DNA of 51,369 bases from an uncultured Bulleidia sp. (GCA_934754415.1 CAKVIS010000009.1:1-51369); one strand, 5' to 3'; positions 1-7,975 are shown, counted from the first letter of the stretch. Translations and numbers: made by a program. Notes: generated by a model from the letters alone, not told the origin.

Positions 1-20
1 CATAGAACACACTCCTTTCA
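1..20 (-). promoter_or_regulatory. Ribosome site and start codon of a gene leaving the window to the left
   Basis: Read on the minus strand, positions 17-11 give AAAGGAG, followed by 8 nt and an ATG at 3-1. This is a strong ribosome binding site and start. The gene body lies outside the window. Because the gene diverges from a broken IS200/IS605 tnpA, a tnpB in the IS605-type divergent layout is likely, but only the start codon is visible. Confidence 0.5.
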
Positions 21-72
21 TTACATGTATTATATCATTGTAGTATAGTGAAATAAAGTGAGGAGCTTATTT

Positions 73-422
73 ATGCCTAAATCAGATAGATACCACTGCC
101 AAAACTGGCTGGAAATGTTTCATCAAGTGTAAAAACAATCTTTACAGATATTGCAGAAAAGAAAGGCTGGACGATTCTGGCAATGGAAACAGATGTCGAT
201 CATATTCACGTTTTACTGGAATACGATACTACAGAACGCATCTGTGATATTGTAAAGGAATGCAAACAGAGATCAACATATTATTTATGGAAACAGTTTG
301 CCAATGTGCTGAAAAACAAATACTGGAGAAAGAAAATATTCTGGTCCGACGGCTATTTTGCATGTAGCATTGGAGAAGTGTCAGAAAGCACTATACAACA
401 TTACATTAAAAATCAGGGCTGA
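73..422 (+). pseudogene. tnpA: Broken IS200/IS605-family transposase TnpA (Y1 HUH)
   Basis: A start with a GAGGAG ribosome site lies at 73, but that frame stops at 130-132 after 19 residues (MPKSDRYHCQ...). The rest of the protein continues in another frame from about position 102 to the stop at 420-422. That part carries the HUH nickase motif (DHIHVLLEY) and a C-terminal HYIKNQG holding the expected catalytic tyrosine. Compared with normal TnpA proteins of about 130-150 residues, roughly 25-30 residues of the N-terminal core (the part ending in a 'PKYRR'-like segment) are missing. I read this as an internal deletion plus frameshift. The apparent ATG at 183 lies inside the conserved core and is not a real start. 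The product cannot be an active transposase as it stands. Confidence 0.8.
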
Positions 423-501
423 TTTACAGGTGTTTCCTCCCACGGTCTAAAGACACGTGGGTTTCCACACCATCACTTTTATGAATGTAAATTACTTGCT
501 T

Positions 502-810
502 TTAGATGCTCGGTGTACCAAGCTGTCCCATAAACAAAGCACTTATAGCGCTGTCAGGACTCCCCTGTGCATGGTGAAATACAGCAATACCACTTTGCGT
601 TAAAGTTTGTCTGCTTGTATCTTCAATTGCATCACAGATACAGGCATCTGCTTTAAGCGCCTTTATACACTCTAAAGGGACCTTATCAGAAACCACTTCA
701 CTCTTATGCAATATCTGTCCGCCTTCTGCTGCATACACATAAAAGTGTGTACTGTTTTCAAATACTGTTTCTATTTTCCCTTCCCTTACGGGAATCATAA
801 TACGCATCAT
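502..810 (-). CDS. NifX/NifB-type (dinitrogenase iron-molybdenum cofactor) domain protein
   Basis: A 102-residue single-domain protein of the Nitro_FeMo-Co family. It starts with the typical MRIMIPVREGKIE strand and has a central DAxICDAI segment; alternating strands and helices run to the end. Such stand-alone proteins are common in anaerobes without nitrogenase. They are thought to bind or carry metal clusters, but their role is mostly unknown. No nif genes are nearby, so nitrogen fixation is not implied. The first ATG (810) has a GGAG ribosome site 8 nt upstream (819-822); a second ATG follows directly at 807. That ribosome site lies in one arm of the terminator of the preceding GH4 gene. 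Confidence 0.75.
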   Translation of the reverse strand: MMRIMIPVREGKIETVFENSTHFYVYAAEGGQILHKSEVVSDKVPLECIKALKADACICDAIEDTSRQTLTQSGIAVFHHAQGSPDSAISALFMGQLGTPSI

Positions 811-813
811 AAC

Positions 814-845
814 AAAAACTCCATGGCTATTTTACACCATGGAGT
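814..845 (-). terminator. Intrinsic terminator after the GH4 gene, overlapping the next gene's ribosome site
   Basis: A perfect 9-bp stem (818-826 with 837-845, ACTCCATGG) has a 10-nt loop and a minus-strand run of five T. The loop contains TGTAAAAT, which resembles a -10 box for the 502-810 gene. Confidence 0.75.
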
Positions 846-857
846 AAGTCTTTTAAA

Positions 858-2255
858 TTACAGTCCTTTATCGCACAGCTCCTTAGCTAATGCATCCTGT
901 ACAGTAACACCCTTTGCTTCAAGTTCAGCAATCTTTTCAGCAAACTGTGGCAAGTACTTCTTATGAGCTACGAGCATTTCATCTAACAAGTCCTGTGCAC
1001 ACTGACCATGCTTTACAAGCGGGTTGATCTGGAAAGCTTCCAGTGCTTTACCATAGTTACCTGTTAAAGCAGCTTCAATGATTGTTTCTTCCATAGCCTT
1101 CATTAACTGAACCATACCTCTGACTGCTGGTTCCATATGTCCAAAGGCAAGTGGCTCTGCACCGTGTCTGGTAATTCTTGCGGATACTTCAACGATTGCA
1201 TCATCTTCAATATCAGGTAATGCGCCCTTGTTTTCACAAGATACAACCATGACTTTACCTGTATTATTATAAATGGCATTAATGGTTTCACATGCTGCAT
1301 CACTGTAGTATTTACCACCACGTTTTCCAAGAAGTTCTGGCATTTCATGTAAAGCTGGATCCTTGTAGAGTTCAAATAACTGAGTTTCAACTTCCTTAAC
1401 ACTTTCAGCTCGTGTTTCATGCTTAGCAAAATCTTCTAATTCCTTCTTCATCATTTCATCTGTTAAATAGTAGTAACGATGATATCCACATGGCAGACAA
1501 TCCATAGCAAGCAACTGATCTAATAAGAACTTTTCGCTCTGGATATTCTGCATGTTGCTCTTATCATCTTCCATCATCTTATAAGCAATTTCATGTGTCA
1601 GATTTTCACCTGTCTTTGCATCAAATACTTTATGGAAGTGGAAATGGTTCAATCCAGCAAATTCAAAGCTCAATTCATCTTCTTCTTTACCAAGCATCTT
1701 TGGTTCCTGCATCATGATATTTACTGGAACATTACATAGACCAATACATCTCTTCCATCCACACTGACGGATAACTGTTTCTGTAATCATACCAGATGGG
1801 TTTGTAAAGTTAATCAGCCATGCATTTGGACATAGTTCCTTCATATCTTCAACAATTGCCTTGATCACCGGAGCAGTTCTCAATAATTTAAACATACCAC
1901 CAGCACCGTTTGTTTCCTGGCCTAAGAAGCCATGAGATAGTGGAATTCTTTCATCCTTGATACGTGCATTTAACAATCCTACACGGAACTGTGTTGTTAC
2001 AAAGTCAGCATCTTTCAAAGCTTCTCTTCTATCAAGAGTCAGATGTACTTTGACATCATAGCCTGAGGCATCCCACATTCTCTGTGCCAGTGCACCTACA
2101 ATTTCCAGCTTTTCCTTACCATCTTCAATGTCCACAAGCCAGATTTCTCTGATTGGTAATGTGGAATATCTTTTGATAAATCCCTGCATTAATTCTGGTG
2201 TATAACTGGAGCCGCCTCCAATTGTACAGATTTTAATTCCCTGTTTTTCACTCAT
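858..2255 (-). CDS. 6-phospho-beta-glucosidase, glycoside hydrolase family 4
   Basis: 465 residues, normal length for GH4 enzymes of the LicH/CelF type. These use NAD+ and a divalent metal to hydrolyse phosphorylated cellobiose-like sugars through a redox mechanism in the cytoplasm. The N-terminus has the dinucleotide-binding GGGSSYTPE (about residues 13-21). Further on come FTNPSG, the metal-ligand cysteine segment LCNVP and the histidine of GLNHFHF. The start is supported by an AAAGGAGAAG ribosome site about 8 nt upstream. A TGCTATAGT extended -10 lies at 2283-2291 on the minus strand. The gene diverges from an RpiR-family regulator, with two GTTTCGAAAC palindromes between them, so control by that regulator is likely. 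Confidence 0.93.
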   Translation of the reverse strand: MSEKQGIKICTIGGGSSYTPELMQGFIKRYSTLPIREIWLVDIEDGKEKLEIVGALAQRMWDASGYDVKVHLTLDRREALKDADFVTTQFRVGLLNARIKDERIPLSHGFLGQETNGAGGMFKLLRTAPVIKAIVEDMKELCPNAWLINFTNPSGMITETVIRQCGWKRCIGLCNVPVNIMMQEPKMLGKEEDELSFEFAGLNHFHFHKVFDAKTGENLTHEIAYKMMEDDKSNMQNIQSEKFLLDQLLAMDCLPCGYHRYYYLTDEMMKKELEDFAKHETRAESVKEVETQLFELYKDPALHEMPELLGKRGGKYYSDAACETINAIYNNTGKVMVVSCENKGALPDIEDDAIVEVSARITRHGAEPLAFGHMEPAVRGMVQLMKAMEETIIEAALTGNYGKALEAFQINPLVKHGQCAQDLLDEMLVAHKKYLPQFAEKIAELEAKGVTVQDALAKELCDKGL

Positions 2256-2336
2256 AATCTTTTCTTCTCCTTTGTTGTTTTCACTATAGCAGTTTCAAAT
2301 ATTCTTGAACATACACTGCATCGCTTTAGGTAATCT

Positions 2337-2376
2337 GTTTCGAAACTTTTCGACATTTTTATAAAAGTTTCGAAAC
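2337..2376. promoter_or_regulatory. Twin palindromic operator (two GTTTCGAAAC sites) between the GH4 and rpiR genes
   Basis: Two identical 10-bp perfect palindromes lie at 2337-2346 and 2367-2376, with centres exactly 30 bp apart, about three helical turns. A related half (CCGAAAC) follows at 2382. The downstream site covers the upstream edge of the rpiR promoter. This is the pattern of an operator bound by two dimers on one DNA face. The RpiR-family protein encoded next door is the natural candidate. Confidence 0.7.
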
Positions 2377-2391
2377 TTTATGCCGAAACTT

Positions 2392-2400
2392 TGGTACAAT
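2392..2400 (+). promoter_or_regulatory. Extended -10 promoter of rpiR, probably leaderless
   Basis: TGG-TACAAT ends 6 nt before the ATG at 2407. The predicted transcript would start at or next to the A of the ATG. No Shine-Dalgarno is visible. Confidence 0.6.
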
Positions 2401-2406
2401 ATAGGC

Positions 2407-3237
2407 ATGACAATAACTAAACAATTACAGGAACAGAAAGACTTTACAGGCAACGAAACAGATATTGCCAATTATATCCTTTCTCATAAAGATGATGTAT
2501 TACAAATGTCCATTCAGTCTCTGGCAAGTGCCACTTACACTTCTACCAGTGCTGTCATGAGATTATGTCAGCGTATGAACCTGAGTGGCTTCAAAGAATT
2601 CAAGATTTCTTTTGCTCAGGAACTATCTCAGCCTGCAGATGCATATCCTGAAATAGATCCTAACTTTCCATTCTCCAAAAATGACTCTATCTCAGAAATC
2701 AGTGAACAGTTAAAACAGCTGACTATCCAGACCTTGCAGGATACGCAGAGATCTTTATCCGTACACGATCTGAAAAGAGCCTGCTTTATGTTAAAGAAAG
2801 CGCAAAATGTAGCTATTTTTGGTGTGGGAGATGCTTACCTTGCAGGTCTTACCTTTCAGGCAAGACTGACGCGTATTGGTGTCAACTTTCTCGCTACACC
2901 TGTGTATGGAGAGCAGGGACATCTTGCACGTACTATGAGCCCTAAAGACTGTAGCTTATTACTGTCTTATTCTGGCACAACAGAGAGCACATTAACCTGT
3001 GCAAAGATTCTCAAAAACAGCCATGTTCCAATGATATGTATTACTGCAGAACCGAACAGTGAACTTGCCAAGATATGTGATATCGCCTTATTACTGCCAG
3101 CCAAAGAAGATAAATTTCACAGAATTGCGTCTTTCTTTTCTCAGGCATGTATGGAATATTATCTGAGTATCATGTATTCCTATCTGTATGTGCTGGATTA
3201 TGAAAAGTATGATAAAGACCTGAACGGAAAACATTAA
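2407..3237 (+). CDS. RpiR/MurR-family transcriptional regulator
   Basis: About 276 residues. An N-terminal helix-turn-helix of the RpiR type (roughly residues 1-75, with SxSAVMRLCQRMNLSGFKEFK) is followed by a SIS sugar-phosphate-binding domain (roughly 120-260, with FGVGDAYLAG and SYSGTTEST). RpiR proteins sense phosphosugars. The neighbouring GH4 enzyme makes and uses such compounds, so this is likely its local regulator. I prefer the ATG at 2407 over the upstream ATG at 2380. The 2380 start lies upstream of the -10 box, and the family homology begins at MTITKQL. A lipase-like gene follows after 2 nt and is almost certainly co-transcribed. Confidence 0.9.
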   Translation: MTITKQLQEQKDFTGNETDIANYILSHKDDVLQMSIQSLASATYTSTSAVMRLCQRMNLSGFKEFKISFAQELSQPADAYPEIDPNFPFSKNDSISEISEQLKQLTIQTLQDTQRSLSVHDLKRACFMLKKAQNVAIFGVGDAYLAGLTFQARLTRIGVNFLATPVYGEQGHLARTMSPKDCSLLLSYSGTTESTLTCAKILKNSHVPMICITAEPNSELAKICDIALLLPAKEDKFHRIASFFSQACMEYYLSIMYSYLYVLDYEKYDKDLNGKH

Positions 3238-3239
3238 CC

Positions 3240-4388
3240 ATGAATATTCTGGATTATTTAAAATGGAGAGGAGACCTGACTTTCAAACAGGATCCCTTCA
3301 ATATTGTAGATAATGTCATTCTGTCACAGATGGCCTACACCGTCTTTGATCCTTATGTTACAGAAAAGAGGGCTTATACAGTCAAAGAAATCTCAGATAT
3401 GTACTTTAAGGAGCATACAGAACAGGAATGTATCGACTCTTCAAGTTTTATAGGTCTTGCCCCCTTAGTCTTAAAAGGCATGGCAGAGACCGTGCGTTTC
3501 AAAGATGCTGTCATTCATGATTTTGTGTCCGAAACAGATACAGAAACACATCAGCAGTTTGCCTGTTTTTCCATTGACCTTTCGGATAAAACTACCTATA
3601 TTGCCTTCCGAGGTACAGATGACACTTTAACCGGATGGCAAGAAGATTTCTGTTTATCCTATGAAACCGTCCCTGCTCAGATCAGTGCAGTAAACTATCT
3701 GAACAAGCATATCAGAAGAGGAAGGAAATACAGAATCGGAGGTCATTCCAAAGGTGGTAACCTTGCAGTATACTCTGTCTTATCTTTAAAACGAAACCGT
3801 TCCAATATCCTTAACATCTATTCCAATGATGGTCCAGGATTATATTTCAGATATCTTACAGAAGAACAGAAAAAAGCCTTTGCTTACTTTGAGCCAAGGA
3901 TTATTAAGATCATTCCGGAATTTGATGTCTTCGGTATGATGTTTTCCAGAATTCCCAATACGATTGTCATCAAGTCTGATGCCTTTACACTGTTGCAGCA
4001 CAGTGCCATAAGCTGGCTTGTAGAAGGGAAAAACTTTGTCCCAGGTACTTTAAGTAAGGAAAGTAAAGCTTTACAAAAAGAACTGGATACTATGCTGAAC
4101 ACGCTGACACCCGAGCAATGTCATTCTTTCTGCGATGAAGTATTCCGCGAATTACGCGATGCAGGTATAGAAAACATTACCGATTTTGCAGATGGAGGTA
4201 TTCCTGTCTTTTTCAAAGCATTGACAAGATTATCCAAAATCAGCCCTTCCAACAGAAAGATTGCAAGACGTTTATTAAAACTGCTGATTGACAGTTCCAC
4301 TTCCGATATTCTCGGTAAAGTCACAGATATCCGACAGAATGCCGCAGAGTTTATCGCCAATGCCAAAAAGAATCTGATCAATGAGTAA
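3240..4388 (+). CDS. DUF2974-type alpha/beta hydrolase (Mbeg1-like, lipase-like)
   Basis: 382 residues. The start MNILDYLKWRGDLTF is the family signature. A lipase-class-3-like core follows, with YIAFRGTDD (about 119-127) and the nucleophile elbow GGHSKGGN (serine near residue 162). Asp and His partners are likely at SNDGPG and in the C-terminal half. There is no signal peptide, so the protein is probably cytoplasmic. Members occur widely in Bacillota as predicted lipases or esterases, but natural substrates are unknown. It starts 2 nt after the rpiR stop and has no strong ribosome site of its own, so translation coupling is plausible. Sharing an operon with a sugar regulator is unexplained. 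Confidence 0.8.
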   Translation: MNILDYLKWRGDLTFKQDPFNIVDNVILSQMAYTVFDPYVTEKRAYTVKEISDMYFKEHTEQECIDSSSFIGLAPLVLKGMAETVRFKDAVIHDFVSETDTETHQQFACFSIDLSDKTTYIAFRGTDDTLTGWQEDFCLSYETVPAQISAVNYLNKHIRRGRKYRIGGHSKGGNLAVYSVLSLKRNRSNILNIYSNDGPGLYFRYLTEEQKKAFAYFEPRIIKIIPEFDVFGMMFSRIPNTIVIKSDAFTLLQHSAISWLVEGKNFVPGTLSKESKALQKELDTMLNTLTPEQCHSFCDEVFRELRDAGIENITDFADGGIPVFFKALTRLSKISPSNRKIARRLLKLLIDSSTSDILGKVTDIRQNAAEFIANAKKNLINE

Positions 4389-4413
4389 AAGGAGAACCAG
4401 CCGGTTCTCCTTT
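4388..4413. terminator. Bidirectional terminator between convergent genes
   Basis: AAAGGAGAACC (4388-4398) pairs with GGTTCTCCTTT (4403-4413) around a 4-nt loop. A/T runs on both sides serve the hydrolase (+) and the GH1 gene (-). Confidence 0.8.
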
Positions 4414-4421
4414 ATTACGTA

Positions 4422-5894
4422 TTATGCTAAATCTTCTCCATCAGAAGCGATAACTTTCTTATACCAGTAGAAAGAATCCTTGCGGTATCTGTTACCTGTA
4501 CCTTCAAGATTATCATCGATGTCTACATAGATGAAACCATATCTCTTTCTCATTTCACCTGTACCTGCAGACACCAGATCAATACAGCCCCATGTTGTAT
4601 AGGCAATCAGATCTACATGATCGATTTCAATCGCATCTTTCATTGCCTCTACATGCTGTCTTAAGTAATCAATACGGTAATCATCATGTACCTTATGATC
4701 TTCTGTTAAAACATCCAGTGCACCAAGACCATTTTCAACAATCATCAATGGTTTCTGATATCTGTCATACACATAGTTCAGATAGGTACGTAATCCTAAC
4801 GGATCACAGCTCCATCCCCAGTCATTGTATTTGAGGTAAGGGTTCTTGGCACCCATAACCATATTCCCACCTGCTGTATCTGTATCTTTATGGGTTGTGA
4901 TACAGTTACTGGAATAGTAAGAGAAGGAATAGAAGTCTACACAACCTTCCTTAAGATCTTTCTTATCCTGTGCGGTGATATCCAAATGTACATTGTGTTC
5001 ATCCCACATCTTCTGTGCATAGTATGGGTATTCCCCTCTGCACTGTACATCTCCGCAGTACAATACACCTCTTTGCCATTTTTCATCTCTGTACTGTACA
5101 TCCTTTGGATCTGGTGTTAACGGATAAGATAATGTACCGCAGATCATACAGCCTACCTTATTTTCAGGATCGATTTCATGTGCCATCTTTACAGTATGTG
5201 CACTTGCGACAAACTGGTTGTGTAAATGCTGATATACTTCCTGCCACTTTTCATCGTATTTACTGTCTTCCTGCCATTCAAAGAAGTTGACAGTATTGTT
5301 GATTTCATTAAATGTCAGCCAGTAATGCACAAGGCCTTTGTATTCTGTAAGAATGGTTTTTGCATACTTATCAAATAAACCGATCACTTCTCTGTTAGCC
5401 CATCCGCCTAATTCTTCTTCAATATACAGTGGTGTATCAAAATGCCAGATAGTGACTAATGGTTCAATATTATATTTCTTTAATTCTTCAAACACAGAAC
5501 GGTAGAAATCCAGTCCTTTCTGATTAGGTTCTTCTTCAATACCTTTAGGGAAGATTCTTGGCCATGCGATGGACATTCTGAACATCTTGAATCCCATTTC
5601 TGCAAACAAAGCAATATCTTCCTTATAGGTATGATAGAAATCAATAGCATCATGATTTGGATACTTATACCCATCTAATACAGCAAACTTTGCCCCTGCA
5701 GGTTTGGACGCAAACTGTTCCATCTTGCCAGGTGTGCCATCAGGCATTCTGTATGTCAGATATCTTGGTGTTGTGGCTGTGCCACCTGTAGACACATCGG
5801 TTTTAGCCATACCTCTTCCATCTACATTCCAGGCACCTTCACATTGGTTGGCAGCAGTAGCGCCACCCCAGAAAAAATTCTTTGGAAAACTCAT
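4422..5894 (-). CDS. 6-phospho-beta-glucosidase, glycoside hydrolase family 1
   Basis: 490 residues, full length for GH1. The N-terminal FPKNFFWGGATAANQCEG is typical. The acid/base glutamate is in LTFNEIN and the nucleophile in IVENGLG. Near the C-terminus TGEMRKRYGFIYVD carries the Lys and Tyr that bind the 6-phosphate in phospho-glucosidases. The enzyme should cleave phosphorylated beta-glucosides after PTS uptake. The start is supported by a GAGGG ribosome site about 9 nt upstream and a TGG-TATACT promoter further up. It is one of three GH1 paralogues here. It stands alone as a single-gene unit, with no transporter beside it. Confidence 0.93.
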   Translation of the reverse strand: MSFPKNFFWGGATAANQCEGAWNVDGRGMAKTDVSTGGTATTPRYLTYRMPDGTPGKMEQFASKPAGAKFAVLDGYKYPNHDAIDFYHTYKEDIALFAEMGFKMFRMSIAWPRIFPKGIEEEPNQKGLDFYRSVFEELKKYNIEPLVTIWHFDTPLYIEEELGGWANREVIGLFDKYAKTILTEYKGLVHYWLTFNEINNTVNFFEWQEDSKYDEKWQEVYQHLHNQFVASAHTVKMAHEIDPENKVGCMICGTLSYPLTPDPKDVQYRDEKWQRGVLYCGDVQCRGEYPYYAQKMWDEHNVHLDITAQDKKDLKEGCVDFYSFSYYSSNCITTHKDTDTAGGNMVMGAKNPYLKYNDWGWSCDPLGLRTYLNYVYDRYQKPLMIVENGLGALDVLTEDHKVHDDYRIDYLRQHVEAMKDAIEIDHVDLIAYTTWGCIDLVSAGTGEMRKRYGFIYVDIDDNLEGTGNRYRKDSFYWYKKVIASDGEDLA

Positions 5895-6046
5895 AATTCA
5901 TACCCTCTTTTCTTTAAGAAAAGTATACCATGAAACCGCTGTCATTTTTTACCGTTACATACTTCATCATCAACATTCGTTACTTCCATGTTTTCATTCC
6001 ATCTCTGACAGTATGCAAATTCTCTTTACCTTCTTGAATTTACAGA

Positions 6047-6055
6047 TGGTATACT
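6047..6055 (+). promoter_or_regulatory. Extended -10 promoter of the DD-carboxypeptidase gene, probably leaderless
   Basis: TGG-TATACT is followed by exactly 6 nt (atagcc) and the ATG at 6062. No Shine-Dalgarno precedes the start. Confidence 0.6.
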
Positions 6056-6061
6056 ATAGCC

Positions 6062-7234
6062 ATGAACAGATTAAGAAAATATATATGCATGGGACTGAGT
6101 GTACTGGCATGTGCCTTCAGTGCTATTCAGCCTGTCCATGCAAGTTATGACAGTGAAGAAACCTCTCAATCCATCGTCTCAGAAAAAGCCTATGTCTATG
6201 ATTTTGAAACAGGCCAGGTATTACTGGACAAAGGCAGTACAGACAGAATCTATCCTGCCTCCATGACAAAGATTATGACTGCTTTGGTAGCTCTCAACAG
6301 TGGTTACGATTTATCCACTCCAGTCACTATCACTTCTGACATGGTGGAAGGCCTTGCCGAAGCCAATGCGTCTATTGTTGGATACTATATAGGAGATACC
6401 CCAACCATGATGGATCTTTTATATGGCACAATTCTTCCAAGCGGTGCCGATGCGGTCAATGCATTAGCTTATACCATTGCAGGAAGTATTGATTCCTATG
6501 TAAACATGATGAATCAGGAAGCTCAGAAACTCGGTATGAACGATACTCACTTTGTTACACCTACTGGGTTACATGATGATAATCATTATTCTACCTGCAG
6601 AGATATTGCCATCCTTCTTGAAGAAGCATTAAAAAATGATACTTTCCGTACCATCTTCAATACCCGTGAATATACAGATTCTCTTGGCTATACCATGCAG
6701 GCAACCATCAATAACCCCTTAGCCGCTTATCCTGTAGATCTTCCAGGATTTGAAGGAGATAAAACAGGCTATACGGATGAAGCAGGGCATTGTATGGCTT
6801 CCTATGCAGTGCTCAACGGCATGCAGATCATTACAGTTACCGCTCAGGCATTAACAGACTGGTATTCCTATGATCATATCTGGGATACCTCTACTATCCT
6901 TACATGGCTTTCCTCAAATTATTCCAGAAAAACACTGTATAACGAAGGGGATATTATTGCACAGTATTATGGTAAAAAAGTCATCGGGCAGGAATCCGAA
7001 GAAGTATCTCTTGCAGAACCTATCTCTCTGGATGTACGCAATGATGCCAGTATTTCTTTAGACACAGATGTCAAAGAGGAATACACATTGCATAATGATC
7101 CTTCCGAAAAGACCGCTACGATTACCATCTATTCCGACGGAGAACAGATTTATTCCACACAACAGGAATTCACTGTTCCAAAAGTACCGGATTTCATCAA
7201 CAAATTCCTAACGTTCTTCAGAGATCTGTTTTAG
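6062..7234 (+). CDS. D-alanyl-D-alanine carboxypeptidase (S11, DacA/DacF-like)
   Basis: 390 residues with a signal peptide (basic MNRLRK, hydrophobic core, likely cut after PVHA at about residue 27). The penicillin-binding transpeptidase fold shows SMTK (S67-K70) as the SxxK motif and KTG (234-236). The SxN motif reads S127-G-A, followed by D, instead of the usual S-x-N. The C-terminal part from about 300 is a beta-rich extension ending in a weakly hydrophobic stretch (FINKFLTFFRDLF), as in membrane-anchoring tails of low-molecular-mass PBPs. The enzyme should trim the last D-Ala from peptidoglycan stems outside the cell. The 3' end overlaps the convergent SDR gene by 27 bp. Confidence 0.88.
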   Translation: MNRLRKYICMGLSVLACAFSAIQPVHASYDSEETSQSIVSEKAYVYDFETGQVLLDKGSTDRIYPASMTKIMTALVALNSGYDLSTPVTITSDMVEGLAEANASIVGYYIGDTPTMMDLLYGTILPSGADAVNALAYTIAGSIDSYVNMMNQEAQKLGMNDTHFVTPTGLHDDNHYSTCRDIAILLEEALKNDTFRTIFNTREYTDSLGYTMQATINNPLAAYPVDLPGFEGDKTGYTDEAGHCMASYAVLNGMQIITVTAQALTDWYSYDHIWDTSTILTWLSSNYSRKTLYNEGDIIAQYYGKKVIGQESEEVSLAEPISLDVRNDASISLDTDVKEEYTLHNDPSEKTATITIYSDGEQIYSTQQEFTVPKVPDFINKFLTFFRDLF

Positions 7235-7960
7235 TTTGGAATGATACACAAATACAGAACGCAGTGATGCAGGTACTAACAGACACAGTCTGTTGACAAA
7301 ACCGACAACCACTGTGTTCTTTTTACTTTTTAAAGCTAGCTTTACAGCTGTATCGGGATTCATGGCAAAAGAGGGAGCTTTACCTTTAGATTTTGCATAG
7401 AACTCTGTTTTCACCGGGCCAAAACAGACGGCCTGTATTTTCACACCTGTACCTTTCCATTCTTTACTTAAAGCACGTGTAAAAGAAAGCACTGCAGATT
7501 TAGAACTGTAGTAGGCTGCTATAAAAGGGCCGGGCTGAAAAGCACCTGTGGAACAGATATTGCATATCTTTCCGCATTTCCTTTCCATCATCTTTTTACC
7601 CACCGCAATACTCAGACACTGTACTGCTGTGATATTTAAAGCATTCATGGTGGAAAGCGTATCCATAGAACATTCTTCACATCTTCCCGTATATCCCATA
7701 CCGGCATTATTGATAAAGATATCTATTGTCTGTGTATTTAAAAATGCAATACATTTCTGTAATTCTTCTTTTACAGATAAGTCACATAGGTAATACTGCA
7801 CATCCACACCATAGTGATCTTCCAGATATGCTTTTGCCTTCTGCAGTTTTTCTTTATTGCGGGCTATCAGTCCGACAGAACAGCCTTCTTTTGCAAAATG
7901 CCTGGCATAGGAAAAACCTATACCTTCACTTCCACCTGTAATCCATACTGTTGTTTTCAT
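7208..7960 (-). CDS. Short-chain dehydrogenase/reductase (SDR)
   Basis: 250 residues of classical SDR layout: the NAD(P)-binding TGGSEGIG near residue 9, NNAGMG near 85, and the catalytic Tyr/Lys in YYSSKSA (YxxxK). A serine sits upstream in NICSTGAF. The residues after the first strand (ARNKEKL) favour NADP(H). The substrate is not predictable; it resembles short reductases of the YqjQ/DltE type. Its promoter is an extended -10 only 6 nt from the ATG. The end of the gene overlaps the convergent dacA-like gene by 27 bp. Confidence 0.85.
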   Translation of the reverse strand: MKTTVWITGGSEGIGFSYARHFAKEGCSVGLIARNKEKLQKAKAYLEDHYGVDVQYYLCDLSVKEELQKCIAFLNTQTIDIFINNAGMGYTGRCEECSMDTLSTMNALNITAVQCLSIAVGKKMMERKCGKICNICSTGAFQPGPFIAAYYSSKSAVLSFTRALSKEWKGTGVKIQAVCFGPVKTEFYAKSKGKAPSFAMNPDTAVKLALKSKKNTVVVGFVNRLCLLVPASLRSVFVYHSKLKQISEER

Positions 7961-7966
7961 GGAATC

Positions 7967-7975
7967 ATCCTACCA
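7967..7975 (-). promoter_or_regulatory. Extended -10 promoter of the SDR gene, probably leaderless
   Basis: On the minus strand TGG-TAGGAT is followed by 6 nt (gattcc) and the ATG at 7960. The AGGAT within the -10 box could act as a weak ribosome site if transcription began further upstream. Confidence 0.5.

Larger units (their letters stand above)
1..470. mobile_element. IS200/IS605-family element remnant (tnpA side)
   Basis: The region holds the start of a divergent gene, the broken tnpA, and just after its stop a subterminal hairpin at 439-461 (CCCACG, 11-nt spacer, CGTGGG). Small imperfect palindromes of this sort at the ends are what HUH transposases of this family recognise. The left part of the element is outside the window. 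The exact cleavage site near 465-470 cannot be fixed from sequence alone. Confidence 0.65.

Noticed and set aside
183..422. Frame starting at 183 as a complete small TnpA
   Set aside because: The ATG lies inside the conserved core; the same frame continues upstream (KLAGNVSSSVKTIFT...) without a start, so it is a fragment.
439..461. CRISPR-like or riboswitch structure at the left edge
   Set aside because: It is a single short palindrome directly after a tnpA remnant, which fits an IS200/IS605 end better. No repeat arrays are seen anywhere in the window.
502..810. Nitrogen-fixation gene
   Set aside because: The Nitro_FeMo-Co domain occurs widely in anaerobes without nitrogenase and no nif neighbours are present.
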